Below, piece by piece: positions 7,439-16,663 of a stretch of 49,722 bases of DNA. The notes under the pieces were generated by a model. It worked only from the letters and a program-made list of their open reading frames with translations, had not been told where the DNA came from and made no database searches. Source of the DNA: Alphaproteobacteria bacterium (GTDB lineage Bacteria > Pseudomonadota > Alphaproteobacteria > Micavibrionales > UBA2020); the NCBI GenBank assembly GCA_021413445.1, contig JAIOQI010000063.1, positions 1-49,722 on the forward strand. Reading direction: 5' to 3'. Every line of letters starts with the position of its first letter. Position 1 is the first letter of the stretch. Made by a program: the position numbers and the translations under genes.

Positions 7439-8062
7439 ATGTTTGAGCAATATAAATGGCAAGTGGTGGCCGGGCCACAAATGGAGCCTTTTCTCAAGCT
7501 AATCAATCCAATTCAGGGCAAGCACATCGCCTCCCCGGAATCTGCGACCGTCGGCTGGGCGCAGCTGCCGTTTTACAACACCATCGCGCTGGTGAAAGTG
7601 GATGACACGGCATGGCCGGCGAATACCGGGCCTTTCTGGTTTCTCGCCAAGCAGGGCCGGATGTTTTTGCTGGACGGCTCCAGCGCCCCCATCCATGACG
7701 CCAATGAAGCCGACCCGATCACCATCACCGAACTCAACGCGCTCGAATACCTGCGGTTTTTCTGCTATTTCGTGCATGGCGATGAAGGCCCGTTCCTGAT
7801 CGTGGAAGGCATCAACCATCCGGCGCTGGATCAGTCGAAACTCGACGCCTCCACACGCAAGGTCATCGAAGACGCCATCCGCCCCGCCGCCTTTGAAGGC
7901 AAAACCGACGAAAACAATTACGAAGCCTCAGCGATGGTGCTCTACGGCAATGCGCTGTTCTCGGCGCGGTTCTCCATGTCGGAAAACGGCATGATCGAGA
8001 TGATCGACGATGAACCGGTCGCCGCCGACCTGCCCGTCAAAAAAATCAAGCCCAACTACTAA
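7439..8062 (+). CDS. conserved hypothetical protein upstream of a UbiH-type hydroxylase
   Basis: A 207-residue soluble protein, MFEQYKWQVVAGPQMEPF onward, with no signal peptide or membrane helix. Residues 60-120 (WFLAKQGRMFLLDGSSAPIHDAN, LEYLRFFCYFVHGDEGPFLIVEG) look like a mixed beta/alpha domain. I do not recognise the family. AAGAGG upstream supports the ATG at 7439. The stop lies six bases before the hydroxylase start, so the two are very likely co-transcribed. The 164-base gap upstream is AT-rich and would hold the promoter, but no convincing -35/-10 pair stands out. Confidence 0.75.
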   Translation: MFEQYKWQVVAGPQMEPFLKLINPIQGKHIASPESATVGWAQLPFYNTIALVKVDDTAWPANTGPFWFLAKQGRMFLLDGSSAPIHDANEADPITITELNALEYLRFFCYFVHGDEGPFLIVEGINHPALDQSKLDASTRKVIEDAIRPAAFEGKTDENNYEASAMVLYGNALFSARFSMSENGMIEMIDDEPVAADLPVKKIKPNY

Positions 8063-8068
8063 GCGGCA

Positions 8069-9319
8069 ATGGCTGGAAAAAAGCCCCCCCACCTCAAGAC
8101 CACCGTCCTGATTATCGGCGGCGGGCTGTCAGGGCTGACGCTGGCCGCGGTGCTCGGCGAGGCCGGGGTCGATGTCACCTGCATCGACCGCGACCCGCCG
8201 GTCACGCAGCTCACGCAAAAATACGATGGCCGCACCACGGCGATTTCCTACGCCTCGCACAAAGTGCTGCAGGCGGCCGGGGCTTGGGAAAAAATGCTGC
8301 CGGATTGCGAACCGATCCTCGATATCCGCGTCGCTGACGGCGATTCCCCGCTTTACCTGCATTTCGCCAGCGAAACCGACGGCAATGGGGCGCCCTTCGG
8401 CTGGATCATCGAAAACGGCCTGATGCGGAAAGCCCTGTTCGAGAACGCCGTCCGCCTGAAGAAACAAGTGCGCCACCTGGCGCCGGCGGAAATCACGGAA
8501 TTTATCAACGAAGGCTCCTGCGTCGGCGTCATCCTCAAGGACGGCACAAAAATCACCGCGCCGTTGATGATCGGCGCCGACGGCCGCCAGTCGGCGACGC
8601 GGGAATGGCTGGGTATCAAGGTTAAAAAGACCGACTATCACCAAACCGCCATCGTCTGTAACGTCGCTCACGCGCAAGATCACGAAAATGTCGCCGTGGA
8701 ACACTTCCGCGCGGCGGGGCCGTTTGCCGTTTTGCCGATGACGCGGGGCGAGCACGGGGAGTTTCGCTCCTCGGTCGTCTGGACAGAGCACGGACCGGAT
8801 GCAGGCGCGGCGCTGAAACTGCCGCCGCAAGCATTTGACCGCCGCCTGCAGGAATTATTCGGGCCGCATCTCGGCAAGGTAAAACACATATCGCCGCCGA
8901 TGGGATATCCCTTAAGCCTGATGCATACTGAAACATACATCGGCCACCGTGTCGCGCTGATGGCGGAGGCCGCCCATGCCGTCCATCCGATTGCAGGACA
9001 GGGCCTCAATCTCAGCATGCGCGATATCGCCGTGCTGGCGGAACTGATCGTCGATCACCTGAAGCTGGGGCTCGACATCGGCGCGCCGGCGCTTTTGAAA
9101 AGCTATGAAGCCTGGCGGCGGCCGGACACCATTCTCATGGCGAGGGTCACGGATATATTAAACAGATTATTTTCCAATAATCTGAAGACGGTCGGCGTCG
9201 CGAGGGACTTAGGTCTTGGGATGGTTGAGAAATTACCGCTTTTGAAGCGTTATTTCGCCCGGCAGGCCATGGGACTTTCCGGAGTCCACCCCAGAATCAT
9301 GGACAAGGGCAGGCTCTAG
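8069..9319 (+). CDS. FAD-dependent UbiH/UbiF/COQ6-family hydroxylase
   Basis: A 416-residue flavoprotein monooxygenase of the family that hydroxylates the ubiquinone ring. Motifs in order: dinucleotide-binding IIGGGLSGLTLAAVLGEAGVDVTCIDRD (residues 16-42), DGRTTAISYASHKVL, the GADGRQS motif (about 170) and a second FAD motif VALMAEAAHAVHPIAGQGLNLSMRD (about 291-315). In the last one most relatives have GDAAH; here it is AEAAH, so the FAD-contacting Asp is replaced by Glu. Which ring position it hydroxylates cannot be told from sequence. The start codon follows the upstream gene by six bases. Confidence 0.88.
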   Translation: MAGKKPPHLKTTVLIIGGGLSGLTLAAVLGEAGVDVTCIDRDPPVTQLTQKYDGRTTAISYASHKVLQAAGAWEKMLPDCEPILDIRVADGDSPLYLHFASETDGNGAPFGWIIENGLMRKALFENAVRLKKQVRHLAPAEITEFINEGSCVGVILKDGTKITAPLMIGADGRQSATREWLGIKVKKTDYHQTAIVCNVAHAQDHENVAVEHFRAAGPFAVLPMTRGEHGEFRSSVVWTEHGPDAGAALKLPPQAFDRRLQELFGPHLGKVKHISPPMGYPLSLMHTETYIGHRVALMAEAAHAVHPIAGQGLNLSMRDIAVLAELIVDHLKLGLDIGAPALLKSYEAWRRPDTILMARVTDILNRLFSNNLKTVGVARDLGLGMVEKLPLLKRYFARQAMGLSGVHPRIMDKGRL

Positions 9320-9424
9320 CTAGATATTCTGTTGATTCACAAAGGTTTTTTCTTGACGGCGGGTTTTAAACTTGGCACGCTGGAAACATATATTCCAAGG
9401 TTTTGAAAGGGATACCACGTCATC

Positions 9425-9736
9425 ATGACCAAATCTGAATTAATCCTCCGGCTGGCCGAATTGAACCCCCATCTGTATCAGAGCCATGCCGAGCAGATTG
9501 TCGATACGGTTTTTGAAGAAATCACCAAGGCGCTGGCCTCTGGCGCACGGGTGGAACTGCGCGGCTTCGGCGCCTTCTCCATCAAGCAGCGCAAGGCGCG
9601 CACCGGCCGCAACCCGCGCACCGGCGAAACCGTTCAGGTAGAAAACAAGCGCGTCCCCTTCTTCAAAATCGGCAAGAAGATGCACGAGCGCCTGAATGGC
9701 ATCACTTCCGACAGCGAAGATGATATGAAGGACTAG
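9425..9736 (+). CDS. ihfB: integration host factor subunit beta
   Basis: A 103-residue HU/IHF-family DNA-bending protein. [45 protein letters not shown] and [16 protein letters not shown] match IhfB, including the RNPRTGE arm with its intercalating Pro. IhfB pairs with IhfA and bends DNA at specific sites for transcription, replication and recombination. The C-terminal tail SDSEDDMKD is acidic. AAAGGGA lies upstream of the ATG. The downstream Nudix frame begins two bases after its stop. Confidence 0.95.
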   Translation: MTKSELILRLAELNPHLYQSHAEQIVDTVFEEITKALASGARVELRGFGAFSIKQRKARTGRNPRTGETVQVENKRVPFFKIGKKMHERLNGITSDSEDDMKD

Positions 9737-9738
9737 GC

Positions 9739-10152
9739 CTGAAACGCGTCAAAAAAGTCGTCGCCTATATCATCTGCAATAACCGTCTGCTTGTTTTCAA
9801 ACACCGCGACTTCCCTGAAGTGGGCATCCAGGTTCCCGCTGGCACTGTCGAAAATCCGGACGACCTTGAGAACGAGGTCTTGCGTGAAGCGGAAGAAGAG
9901 ACAGGCCTCAAAAATCTTAGAATTGTGAAATATCTGGGGAAGACTGATTGGGATGCCAGTTTCTTTCGCCCCGAAATCCATGAACGGCACTTCTTTCATC
10001 TGCAAGCGGACCCGCCTCAGCCCGAAAAATGGCTTCACTACGAAATGACCCCCACAGGCGGCGGAAAACCAATTGCTCTTAATATTTTTTGGTGCGATAT
10101 CAAGGAAGCAGTGCTGTTTGGCGATCAGGGATGTATGCTCAATAAAATCTAG
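9739..10152 (+). CDS. Nudix hydrolase, probable CTG start
   Basis: The Nudix box GTVENPDDLENEVLREAEEETGL fits Gx5Ex7REUxEExGU except that the first Glu is Asp. An ordinary start search gives a GTG at 9820, but that begins only a few residues before the box. The frame is open upstream to 9724 and reads LKRVKKVVAYIICNNRLLVFKHRDFPEVG, the expected first beta strands of a Nudix fold. No ATG, GTG or TTG occurs in this upstream part, whereas CTG at 9739 follows AAGGA within ihfB at a suitable distance and lies two bases after the ihfB stop. I therefore propose a 137-residue protein made by coupled initiation at CTG. The substrate is unknown. Confidence 0.7.
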   Translation: MKRVKKVVAYIICNNRLLVFKHRDFPEVGIQVPAGTVENPDDLENEVLREAEEETGLKNLRIVKYLGKTDWDASFFRPEIHERHFFHLQADPPQPEKWLHYEMTPTGGGKPIALNIFWCDIKEAVLFGDQGCMLNKI

Positions 10153-13100
10153 CCGCCCTTGCCTGCGCCCGCCTTATAGGCATCGAGGAAACCCTTGAAC
10201 ATATCGACTTCACCGGCGATTTTGAGCATCGACTCGCGGTCGGCCAGGGAAGAAGAGCCCCCTTCCCGGGTGACGACACCGAAGGTTGAGGCCATTTTTG
10301 TCGCTTCCATGTCAGCGCTGTATTTTTCCTTGATCTCTTTCAGCTTCGCTATGTTGCCTGACAGCTTCCAGGCCACGGCGGCGTTCACCACCAATGACGC
10401 GTCTTCCTCGCTGATCGGACGGCCCGCATCAGGCAACAAGGCCTCGATGGTCTCCGCTGCGGCGCCCCACTTCTGCGCCCGCCACAATACGTCAGCCTTC
10501 AGGCGCCCGGCATTCCTGGACGTCATCGTGCTGAGGGTGCTGATGGCGGCATCGGTCTGGTTCAGCTGCGACTGCGCCCTGGCCCTCAAAAGGCCGCGTT
10601 CTTCGCGGTCTTTATCGGTCATGTTGCTTCTCTCTGTTTTTCCGAGAGCCTCCAGCGCCTGCACCGGCCGCTTGTCGAGCAGGTAAACGGCGGCCAGTTT
10701 TTCGCCGGCGCTGATGATTTTGTCTTCGGGCATCCCGACGCTGATCTGGTTTTCAATCAACTCAGCCGCTTTCGGAAGGAGATCCATGCTGACGAGATAA
10801 TCCGCAAAGCCAAGCGTGGCGGTGGTCCCTTCCGGGCCCGCCGGCAGCAGCGTGCTGAACTCGCCGTAAATCGACACGGCTTCAAGCAGGGAGATCTTGC
10901 CGGCCTGCCCGCCCACGAACAGGTCGGAAAAAACGGACTTCATCTCATCGCGGATGGGGGTTGAATCGTTAAGCATGCTGTCAGCCAGCTCGGCCGCCTG
11001 CTTCATGTCCTGAAGCCCGGAAAGAACCTGCCCGTTCTGAACCCTTAATGCGCCCAGCATGCGGAGAATTTCAACTTCCAGCCCGTCTCCCCGCCAGGCG
11101 AAACGCAGGCTGTCAATCCGCTCAACCGCATCCTTCAGGGAGATTTTCTTCTGCTGCAACAACAGGCGGGTCATCGCCAGGCTGGTTTTGGCGTGATACA
11201 GGCGGTCGAGGCCGTTGGCGACCGGCCCCCAGACCTCCTCCGCCTGCTCCGGTTTTCCGTCCTGCGCCAAGGCTTCGCCCCTGAGGTAGCTGATGGCCGC
11301 CTGATACTGCGGCGCCAGCGCGTCCGATGTCATGTTGATGGTGTCCAGCAGCTTCTTGGCCGTGTCGGTATGCCCCAGGTGCAACGCGGATTCCGCCATG
11401 TAAATGGTGAACGGGATGGCGATATTGTCCGGATATTGCAGCAGCAGCCGGTTGCTTTTGGGGAAGGAACGGTCGGCCATCAGCCATTGCTCCGTCGCCG
11501 CCGCCGCGTAGCCTATCCACAGGTTCACTTCCGGATTGCTCTGGATGGGCGGATAGGACAAGTCCTGCAAAGCCTCGTTGAAATGGCCGGACATGGCATT
11601 GGCCGCGCCGCGAATGGCGATAAAATTCGGGTTCTTCTCCATTTCTGGGTTCTCTGTCAGCACCAGGTCAAGAACGCCCAGCGCTTCCTGCCCGAAATTG
11701 TTGGAGAAATAAAGCATCGCCATTTTCATCAGCAGGCCCGCGCGTTCGCCAGGCGTTGGGGCAACGGCGATTTCGTCCTGGAGCTTGCGCCTGTTTTCCC
11801 GCAGCATGAGCAGCCCTCCCTGCCGCCAGTTGGGGAAATCGAACAGGCGGTTATTATCGTCATCCGATGCCGCATCCGCTTCGCCGATCAGCACGGGCGT
11901 TCCCACCCCTTCCGGCGTGGCCGTCAATCCATCCGGCGAGGTCAGGGAAACAAAATCATGGACCGGATTGACCCTGAGACCGTCCTTCAGGGGCCGGACA
12001 ACCATCCCCAGTATGCCCGGAATCATCGTGAAGTCCGTCAGATGCGAAACATTGCGGATCACCTGATCCGGCTTGCCGGTGGGCACCACATAAAGGGTAT
12101 CGCCGACGTCAGGGTCTTCAAACGCGATCGTATTCCCCGCTTCCCTCAACGGCACGATCAGCTTTGCTTTCCGGCTCGTCGGGTCGAATTCCGCCTTGAT
12201 CTCGGCCGGCGGCGGCGGTTCATAAGCTTCGGGCAAGAGCGATATTTTCCACGTCAGGTTCTGCTTTTCCACGCGCGGATAGAATTTTTTGGGGAAGGTG
12301 TAGCGATAGGCCGTGCCGCCCTCAAAACGGAGAGCTTTCGGCGGGGCGATAAACTCCGCCATCGGCCCGGTGATAACGGGCGGCGTGGCCGTGCTCGCCG
12401 TGAAATCCGACACGACCCAGAGGACATTGGAACGTTCGAATACCGCCAGTCGTGACGGCGCCAGAAACGATACAGAAATTTCAGTGGTTGCCTCCGGGGC
12501 ATGGTCCTCCCCCTTTTCGTCACCATGCGCGGCGACGGCAGGGGCGGCCGGCTCGGCCTTGATTTCAGCGACCTCCGTTTTTAACGGCTCCTGCACAGCT
12601 TCTTTCGGAGCCGGAGCCGGTTCCGGGGCTGGGGGCGCTTCTTGGGCTGGAGCCGGTTCCGGTGCTGGGACTGGCATTGAAACAGGGGCATCCACTGTAA
12701 GCTTCACAGGAGGCGCGCTTGGCTCAGGCTTCTTTTTCGCCGCACCCCGGGCCCGGGGATGGGCCTTTTTTTTGGAAGGCGGCGCCGAGGAATATACATC
12801 CACCACGATTTTCCGTTGCAAGCGGTAATGTCTGACGGTTGCCCCGCCAACCATTTCAATATCGACTTTCAGGACACCTTCGCTATTGGGGATTTCCCTG
12901 ATGCTTTTAACCAACGGCGATTTGATTGCCCCAAAAGCCGCGACAGCGTTGGTGTCAAAATCTATCAGGGCGTCGCCGTCGGTGGCCTTGACGTGATAGG
13001 CCAGCAGCTTCGGGAATTCAAACACGATACGCGTGAAACTCCCGTGATGCGCGATCCTGACCGGCACGGGCGCAGGTATTTCTGCACTGGAGGTGCCGGC

Positions 13101-13181
13101 AATCCCCAGCAACAACAAAACAGCCGCCACGAGTGGCGCCGCCAAAAGACCTATTCTGCTTTTCATCGCCGACAAGGACAT
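10149..13181 (-). CDS. large exported TPR protein with N-terminal AMIN-like domain
   Basis: A 1010-residue protein. A signal peptide (residues 1-33, core LLAAPLVAAVLLLLGIAG, cleavage near SSAEI) exports it. Residues 40-130 (VRIAHHGSFTRIVFEFPKLLAYHVK..., LQRKIVVDVYSS) resemble an AMIN domain, which targets septal peptidoglycan or envelope polymers. A Pro/Ala/Glu-rich linker with repeated PAPEPAPA follows (about 140-215). From about residue 470 to the end the sequence is helical with TPR-like repeats (AMLYFSNNFGQEALGVLDLVL, IAIRGAANAMSGHFNEALQDL, AESALHLGHTDTAKKLLDTI and others). The arrangement suggests a periplasmic scaffold in envelope assembly. GGGAG lies upstream of the ATG at 13181. It overlaps the Nudix gene by four bases, convergently. 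Confidence 0.8.
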   Translation of the reverse strand: MSLSAMKSRIGLLAAPLVAAVLLLLGIAGTSSAEIPAPVPVRIAHHGSFTRIVFEFPKLLAYHVKATDGDALIDFDTNAVAAFGAIKSPLVKSIREIPNSEGVLKVDIEMVGGATVRHYRLQRKIVVDVYSSAPPSKKKAHPRARGAAKKKPEPSAPPVKLTVDAPVSMPVPAPEPAPAQEAPPAPEPAPAPKEAVQEPLKTEVAEIKAEPAAPAVAAHGDEKGEDHAPEATTEISVSFLAPSRLAVFERSNVLWVVSDFTASTATPPVITGPMAEFIAPPKALRFEGGTAYRYTFPKKFYPRVEKQNLTWKISLLPEAYEPPPPAEIKAEFDPTSRKAKLIVPLREAGNTIAFEDPDVGDTLYVVPTGKPDQVIRNVSHLTDFTMIPGILGMVVRPLKDGLRVNPVHDFVSLTSPDGLTATPEGVGTPVLIGEADAASDDDNNRLFDFPNWRQGGLLMLRENRRKLQDEIAVAPTPGERAGLLMKMAMLYFSNNFGQEALGVLDLVLTENPEMEKNPNFIAIRGAANAMSGHFNEALQDLSYPPIQSNPEVNLWIGYAAAATEQWLMADRSFPKSNRLLLQYPDNIAIPFTIYMAESALHLGHTDTAKKLLDTINMTSDALAPQYQAAISYLRGEALAQDGKPEQAEEVWGPVANGLDRLYHAKTSLAMTRLLLQQKKISLKDAVERIDSLRFAWRGDGLEVEILRMLGALRVQNGQVLSGLQDMKQAAELADSMLNDSTPIRDEMKSVFSDLFVGGQAGKISLLEAVSIYGEFSTLLPAGPEGTTATLGFADYLVSMDLLPKAAELIENQISVGMPEDKIISAGEKLAAVYLLDKRPVQALEALGKTERSNMTDKDREERGLLRARAQSQLNQTDAAISTLSTMTSRNAGRLKADVLWRAQKWGAAAETIEALLPDAGRPISEEDASLVVNAAVAWKLSGNIAKLKEIKEKYSADMEATKMASTFGVVTREGGSSSLADRESMLKIAGEVDMFKGFLDAYKAGAGKGG

Positions 13182-13267
13182 CCGGATACAAACTCCCAGC
13201 GTCCAGAATACATCAAAAACCGTTACCTTTCAGTTACTAACGGAGTTTTTATTCTTTTCATAAATGT

Positions 13268-14920
13268 CTATCGGCCGATTTCAGCGAGCTTCTTCTGCGT
13301 CGTGATCTGCTGGGGGTCCATTTTCAACTCAATCAGCACTGTTTTTTTCGACTGGAGGGCCTTTTTGAACGCCGGCAGGAATTCCGCTGTTTTGGCGACC
13401 GTCACCCCTTCCGCTCCATAACTGCGGGCGAGCGCGGCAAAATCGGGATTGGTCAGGTCGGTCGCGGAAATCCGTCCGGGATAATGCTTTTCCTGGTGCA
13501 TGCGAATGGTGCCGTACATGCCGTTATTGAAAACCAGCAGGATCGGGCGTGCGCCCATGTGCATGGCGGTGGCGATTTCCTGCCCCGTCATCATGAATCC
13601 GCCGTCGCCCATAAAGCCGACGACCGTGCGCTCCGGAAAGGTAATGCTGGCCGCCACCGCCGCCGGAACGCCGTAGCCCATCGCGCCGGAAGTCGGGGCC
13701 AGAAGGCGCTTCGGGCGGTCATAAGAAACAAACCGCTGCGCCCAGCCGCTGAAATTCCCGGCGTCGGTCGTAATCACCGCATCTTCCGGCAGGACTTCCA
13801 GCATGTCTTCCATCACCCCGTCGAGATCAAGCTCGAATTTATCGCGGCTGCGGATGGCAATCCAATCCACATATTCGCCGCGCAGCCGCGCCGTCCACCC
13901 CTGCCATGCGCTGCCGTCGATGGAGATCCCCTCGACCGCTTTGGCAAACTCGCCCACGGTGGAATGAATGGCGAGCTTCGCCTGATAAACCTTATTGAGC
14001 TCCGAGGCATCGGGATAGACATGGATCAGCGTCTGTTTCGGCTGCGGCGGCGTGATGACGGTATAGCCCTGCGTCGTCATTTCGCCCAGGCGCGCGCCGA
14101 CCGCCAGAATCACGTCGGCCTCCTGCACATGCTTAATCAGGCGGCTATCGACCGTGGTGCCGAGCACCCCGGCATAACAATCATGGTTGTTGTGAAAAGC
14201 GTCCTGACGGCGGAAACTCGCCACCACCGGCAATTTGGCCGCGGCGCAAAAACTCTCGAAATGCTGGATAGAAGCGTCGTTCCAGCTGCCGCCGCCGACG
14301 ATCACCAGCGGTTTTTTTGCTGTGGCCAGTATCTCTTTCAGCGCGGCAATATCGTGATGCGTGGGGGCAAAGCGGGCAGGCGCTTTGGGATAAACGATCT
14401 CCACATCCGATTCATCGCAGAGCATGTCTTCCGGCAGCGCGATCACCACCGGGCCCGGACGCCCCTCCGTCGCCACCTCAAAAGCCTGTTCCATCACGCG
14501 GGGAATGTCGGCGGCGTTCTCGATCTGCGTCGCCCATTTGGTGATCGGCGGCTTGAACATCTGGCGGTAATCAATTTCCTGGAATGCCTCGCGCCCCATC
14601 TGGTCGCGCGCCACCTGCCCCACCAGCAAAATCACCGGCGTCGAATCCTGCATCGCCGTATGCACGCCGATCGCCGCGTTGCAGGCGCCCGGGCCCCGCG
14701 TCACGAAGCACACGCCGGGCAGCCCGGTCAGCTTGGCGTAAGCCTCGGCCATGAACGCCGCGCCGCCCTCCTGGCGGCAGGTCACCACGCAAATGTCGTT
14801 CGCCCCCGCCATCGCGTCCAGCGCATCCAGATAGCTCTCGCCGGGCACGCAAAAAACTTTCTTCACGCCATGGGCGCGAAGGCTTTCGATCAGGATATTT
14901 CCACCGCTACGTTGCTGCAT
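13268..14920 (-). CDS. thiamine diphosphate enzyme, acetolactate synthase large subunit-like
   Basis: A 550-residue enzyme with the three domains of the ThDP decarboxylase/synthase family. The catalytic Glu is in TCRQEGGAAFMAEAYAKLTG (about residue 50), the central FAD/NAD-like domain has LVIVGGGSWND, and the cofactor motif is GDGGFMMTGQEIATAMHMG...NN near residue 440. It resembles IlvB, but no regulatory subunit gene (ilvH) is adjacent, and family members include oxalyl-CoA decarboxylase, glyoxylate carboligase and benzoylformate decarboxylase. The reaction is therefore uncertain. GAGG six bases upstream supports ATG at 14920 over the TTG at 14926. It is divergent from the ABC transporter operon. 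Confidence 0.82.
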   Translation of the reverse strand: MQQRSGGNILIESLRAHGVKKVFCVPGESYLDALDAMAGANDICVVTCRQEGGAAFMAEAYAKLTGLPGVCFVTRGPGACNAAIGVHTAMQDSTPVILLVGQVARDQMGREAFQEIDYRQMFKPPITKWATQIENAADIPRVMEQAFEVATEGRPGPVVIALPEDMLCDESDVEIVYPKAPARFAPTHHDIAALKEILATAKKPLVIVGGGSWNDASIQHFESFCAAAKLPVVASFRRQDAFHNNHDCYAGVLGTTVDSRLIKHVQEADVILAVGARLGEMTTQGYTVITPPQPKQTLIHVYPDASELNKVYQAKLAIHSTVGEFAKAVEGISIDGSAWQGWTARLRGEYVDWIAIRSRDKFELDLDGVMEDMLEVLPEDAVITTDAGNFSGWAQRFVSYDRPKRLLAPTSGAMGYGVPAAVAASITFPERTVVGFMGDGGFMMTGQEIATAMHMGARPILLVFNNGMYGTIRMHQEKHYPGRISATDLTNPDFAALARSYGAEGVTVAKTAEFLPAFKKALQSKKTVLIELKMDPQQITTQKKLAEIGR

Positions 14921-14992
14921 ATACAACCTCTTTTCCTAAGCACGGGAACAATGTAAACTACGGAAGGATAATTTCAATCCGAAAGAACTGAT

Positions 14993-16663
14993 ATGCAACT
15001 GCTTTTTGTCTTCTGCGCCCTGATTTTAGCGTTTTTCGGCAGTTTGCCCGCGAAAGCAGGCAGCCACGCGCAACTGCGAATCGGCATGTCGCAGTTTCCC
15101 TCCTCCCTGCACCCGTCCTTTGACGACATGACCGCCAAAAGCTACGTGCTGGGCATGAGCCAGCGCCCGGTGACCGCCCATGACGCCAACTGGCAGCCGA
15201 TCTGCATCCTCTGCACCGAACTCCCCACCTATGCCAACGGCCGGGCCAAGAAGGAAACGCTCAAGGACGGCCGCCACGGCATCGCCGCAACTTACACTAT
15301 CCAGCCCAAGGCCACGTGGGGCGATGGCGTCCCGGTCACGACCAAAGACATTCTTTTCGGATGGGAAGTCGGCAAGCACCCGCAATCCGGCGTCGGCAAC
15401 AGCGACTTTTTCGCCAGGGACATCGCTTCCGTCACCGCCATCGATGACAAAAACTTCACCATCCATTTTTCCAAGGAACAATGCGAATTTGCCTCGATCA
15501 GCGATTTCTTCGCCCTGCCGGAGCATCTAGAGCGGAAGATTTTCGAGCAGGATCCCGCCACCTATAAAAACCGCACCCTCTACAACACCGCCCCCGCCAA
15601 CCCCGGACTCTATTGGGGGCCTTACAAAGTCGTCAAGGTTGACAGCGGCGCCTCCATCACCCTTGATAAAAATCCGACGTGGTACGGCGCCCAACCTGCT
15701 TTCGACACCATCACCGTCAAGATCATTGAAAACAGCGCGGCGCTGGCCGCCAACCTGCTTTCCGGCGACATCGACTACATCGCCGGCGAACTGGGGCTGG
15801 CGCTCGACCAGGCGATTGCCTTTGAAAAGCGCCTGAAACCCGGAGCCTATCAGGTGGTATATAAGCCCGGCCTCATCTACGAGCATATCGACCTCGATCT
15901 CGACCAGCTGCCCTTCAACGACCTGCGCCTGCGCCAGGCGCTGATGTACGGGATGAACCGCGAAAAAATCAACCGGACGCTGTTCGACGGCAAGCAGCCG
16001 GTGGCGGCCACCGACGTCAACCCGCTGGATACCGTTTACAACAAGGACGTCAAACAATACGCCTATGATCCGGACGCCGCCGCAAAACTGCTGGACGATG
16101 CCGGCTGGAAAACCGCCCCGGACGGCGTCCGCGCCAATGCCAAGGGCGAAAAACTGTCGTTCACCCTCTCCACCACCGCCGGCAACAAGACCCGCGAGGT
16201 CATCGAGCAGGCGCTCCAGTCGGACTGGAAAAAACTGGGCATCGACGTCAAAATCGAAAACCAGCCCGCGCGGGTGCTGTTCGGCGACACGATCCGGGAG
16301 CGGAAATTCAAGGGCGGCGTGATGTTCGCCTGGACCAGCGCCCCGAAAAACATCCCCAAAACCAGCCTGCATTCATCCATGATCCCGACGGCCGCCAACA
16401 ACTACGCCGGGCAGAATTATTCCGGCTACATCAACAAGAATATCGACAAGATCATCGACGACCTGGAAGTCGTCTGCGCGCCCAAGGCCAACCAGGCCCT
16501 GTGGGACTCGCTGCAAAAAATCTATGCCGACGACCTGCCCGCCCTGCCGCTTTACTACCGCGCCGAAGCCTATTTCATCCCGCAATGGCTGAAGGGTATT
16601 ATACCGACCGGCCACATGCAGCCGACCACGCTGTGGATTGAAAACTGGAGTGCTGCCGAATGA
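14993..16663 (+). CDS. peptide-type ABC transporter substrate-binding protein
   Basis: A 556-residue periplasmic binding protein of family 5 (DppA/OppA type). A signal peptide (LLFVFCALILAFFGSLPAKAGS) is followed by LRIGMSQFPSSLHPSFDD, the ATYTIQPKATWGDGVPVTTKDI block typical of the family, LALDQAIAF..., and FNDLRLRQALMYGMNREKI. The Cys-containing ICILC insert near residue 70 is unusual. It begins an operon with a small membrane protein and two permeases, joined by 4-base overlaps, so it delivers oligopeptides or a related solute to them. The exact ligand is not predictable. Confidence 0.9.
   Translation: MQLLFVFCALILAFFGSLPAKAGSHAQLRIGMSQFPSSLHPSFDDMTAKSYVLGMSQRPVTAHDANWQPICILCTELPTYANGRAKKETLKDGRHGIAATYTIQPKATWGDGVPVTTKDILFGWEVGKHPQSGVGNSDFFARDIASVTAIDDKNFTIHFSKEQCEFASISDFFALPEHLERKIFEQDPATYKNRTLYNTAPANPGLYWGPYKVVKVDSGASITLDKNPTWYGAQPAFDTITVKIIENSAALAANLLSGDIDYIAGELGLALDQAIAFEKRLKPGAYQVVYKPGLIYEHIDLDLDQLPFNDLRLRQALMYGMNREKINRTLFDGKQPVAATDVNPLDTVYNKDVKQYAYDPDAAAKLLDDAGWKTAPDGVRANAKGEKLSFTLSTTAGNKTREVIEQALQSDWKKLGIDVKIENQPARVLFGDTIRERKFKGGVMFAWTSAPKNIPKTSLHSSMIPTAANNYAGQNYSGYINKNIDKIIDDLEVVCAPKANQALWDSLQKIYADDLPALPLYYRAEAYFIPQWLKGIIPTGHMQPTTLWIENWSAAE

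Noticed and set aside
12540-12760. PAPEPAPA-type tandem repeats within the large TPR protein as a DNA repeat array
   Set aside because: This is an imperfect Pro/Ala/Glu-rich linker encoded by varied codons, not a DNA repeat or CRISPR.
13484-14956. Plus-strand open frame of 490 codons opposite the ThDP enzyme
   Set aside because: Antisense shadow; the opposite frame has intact ThDP motifs and a good ribosome site.
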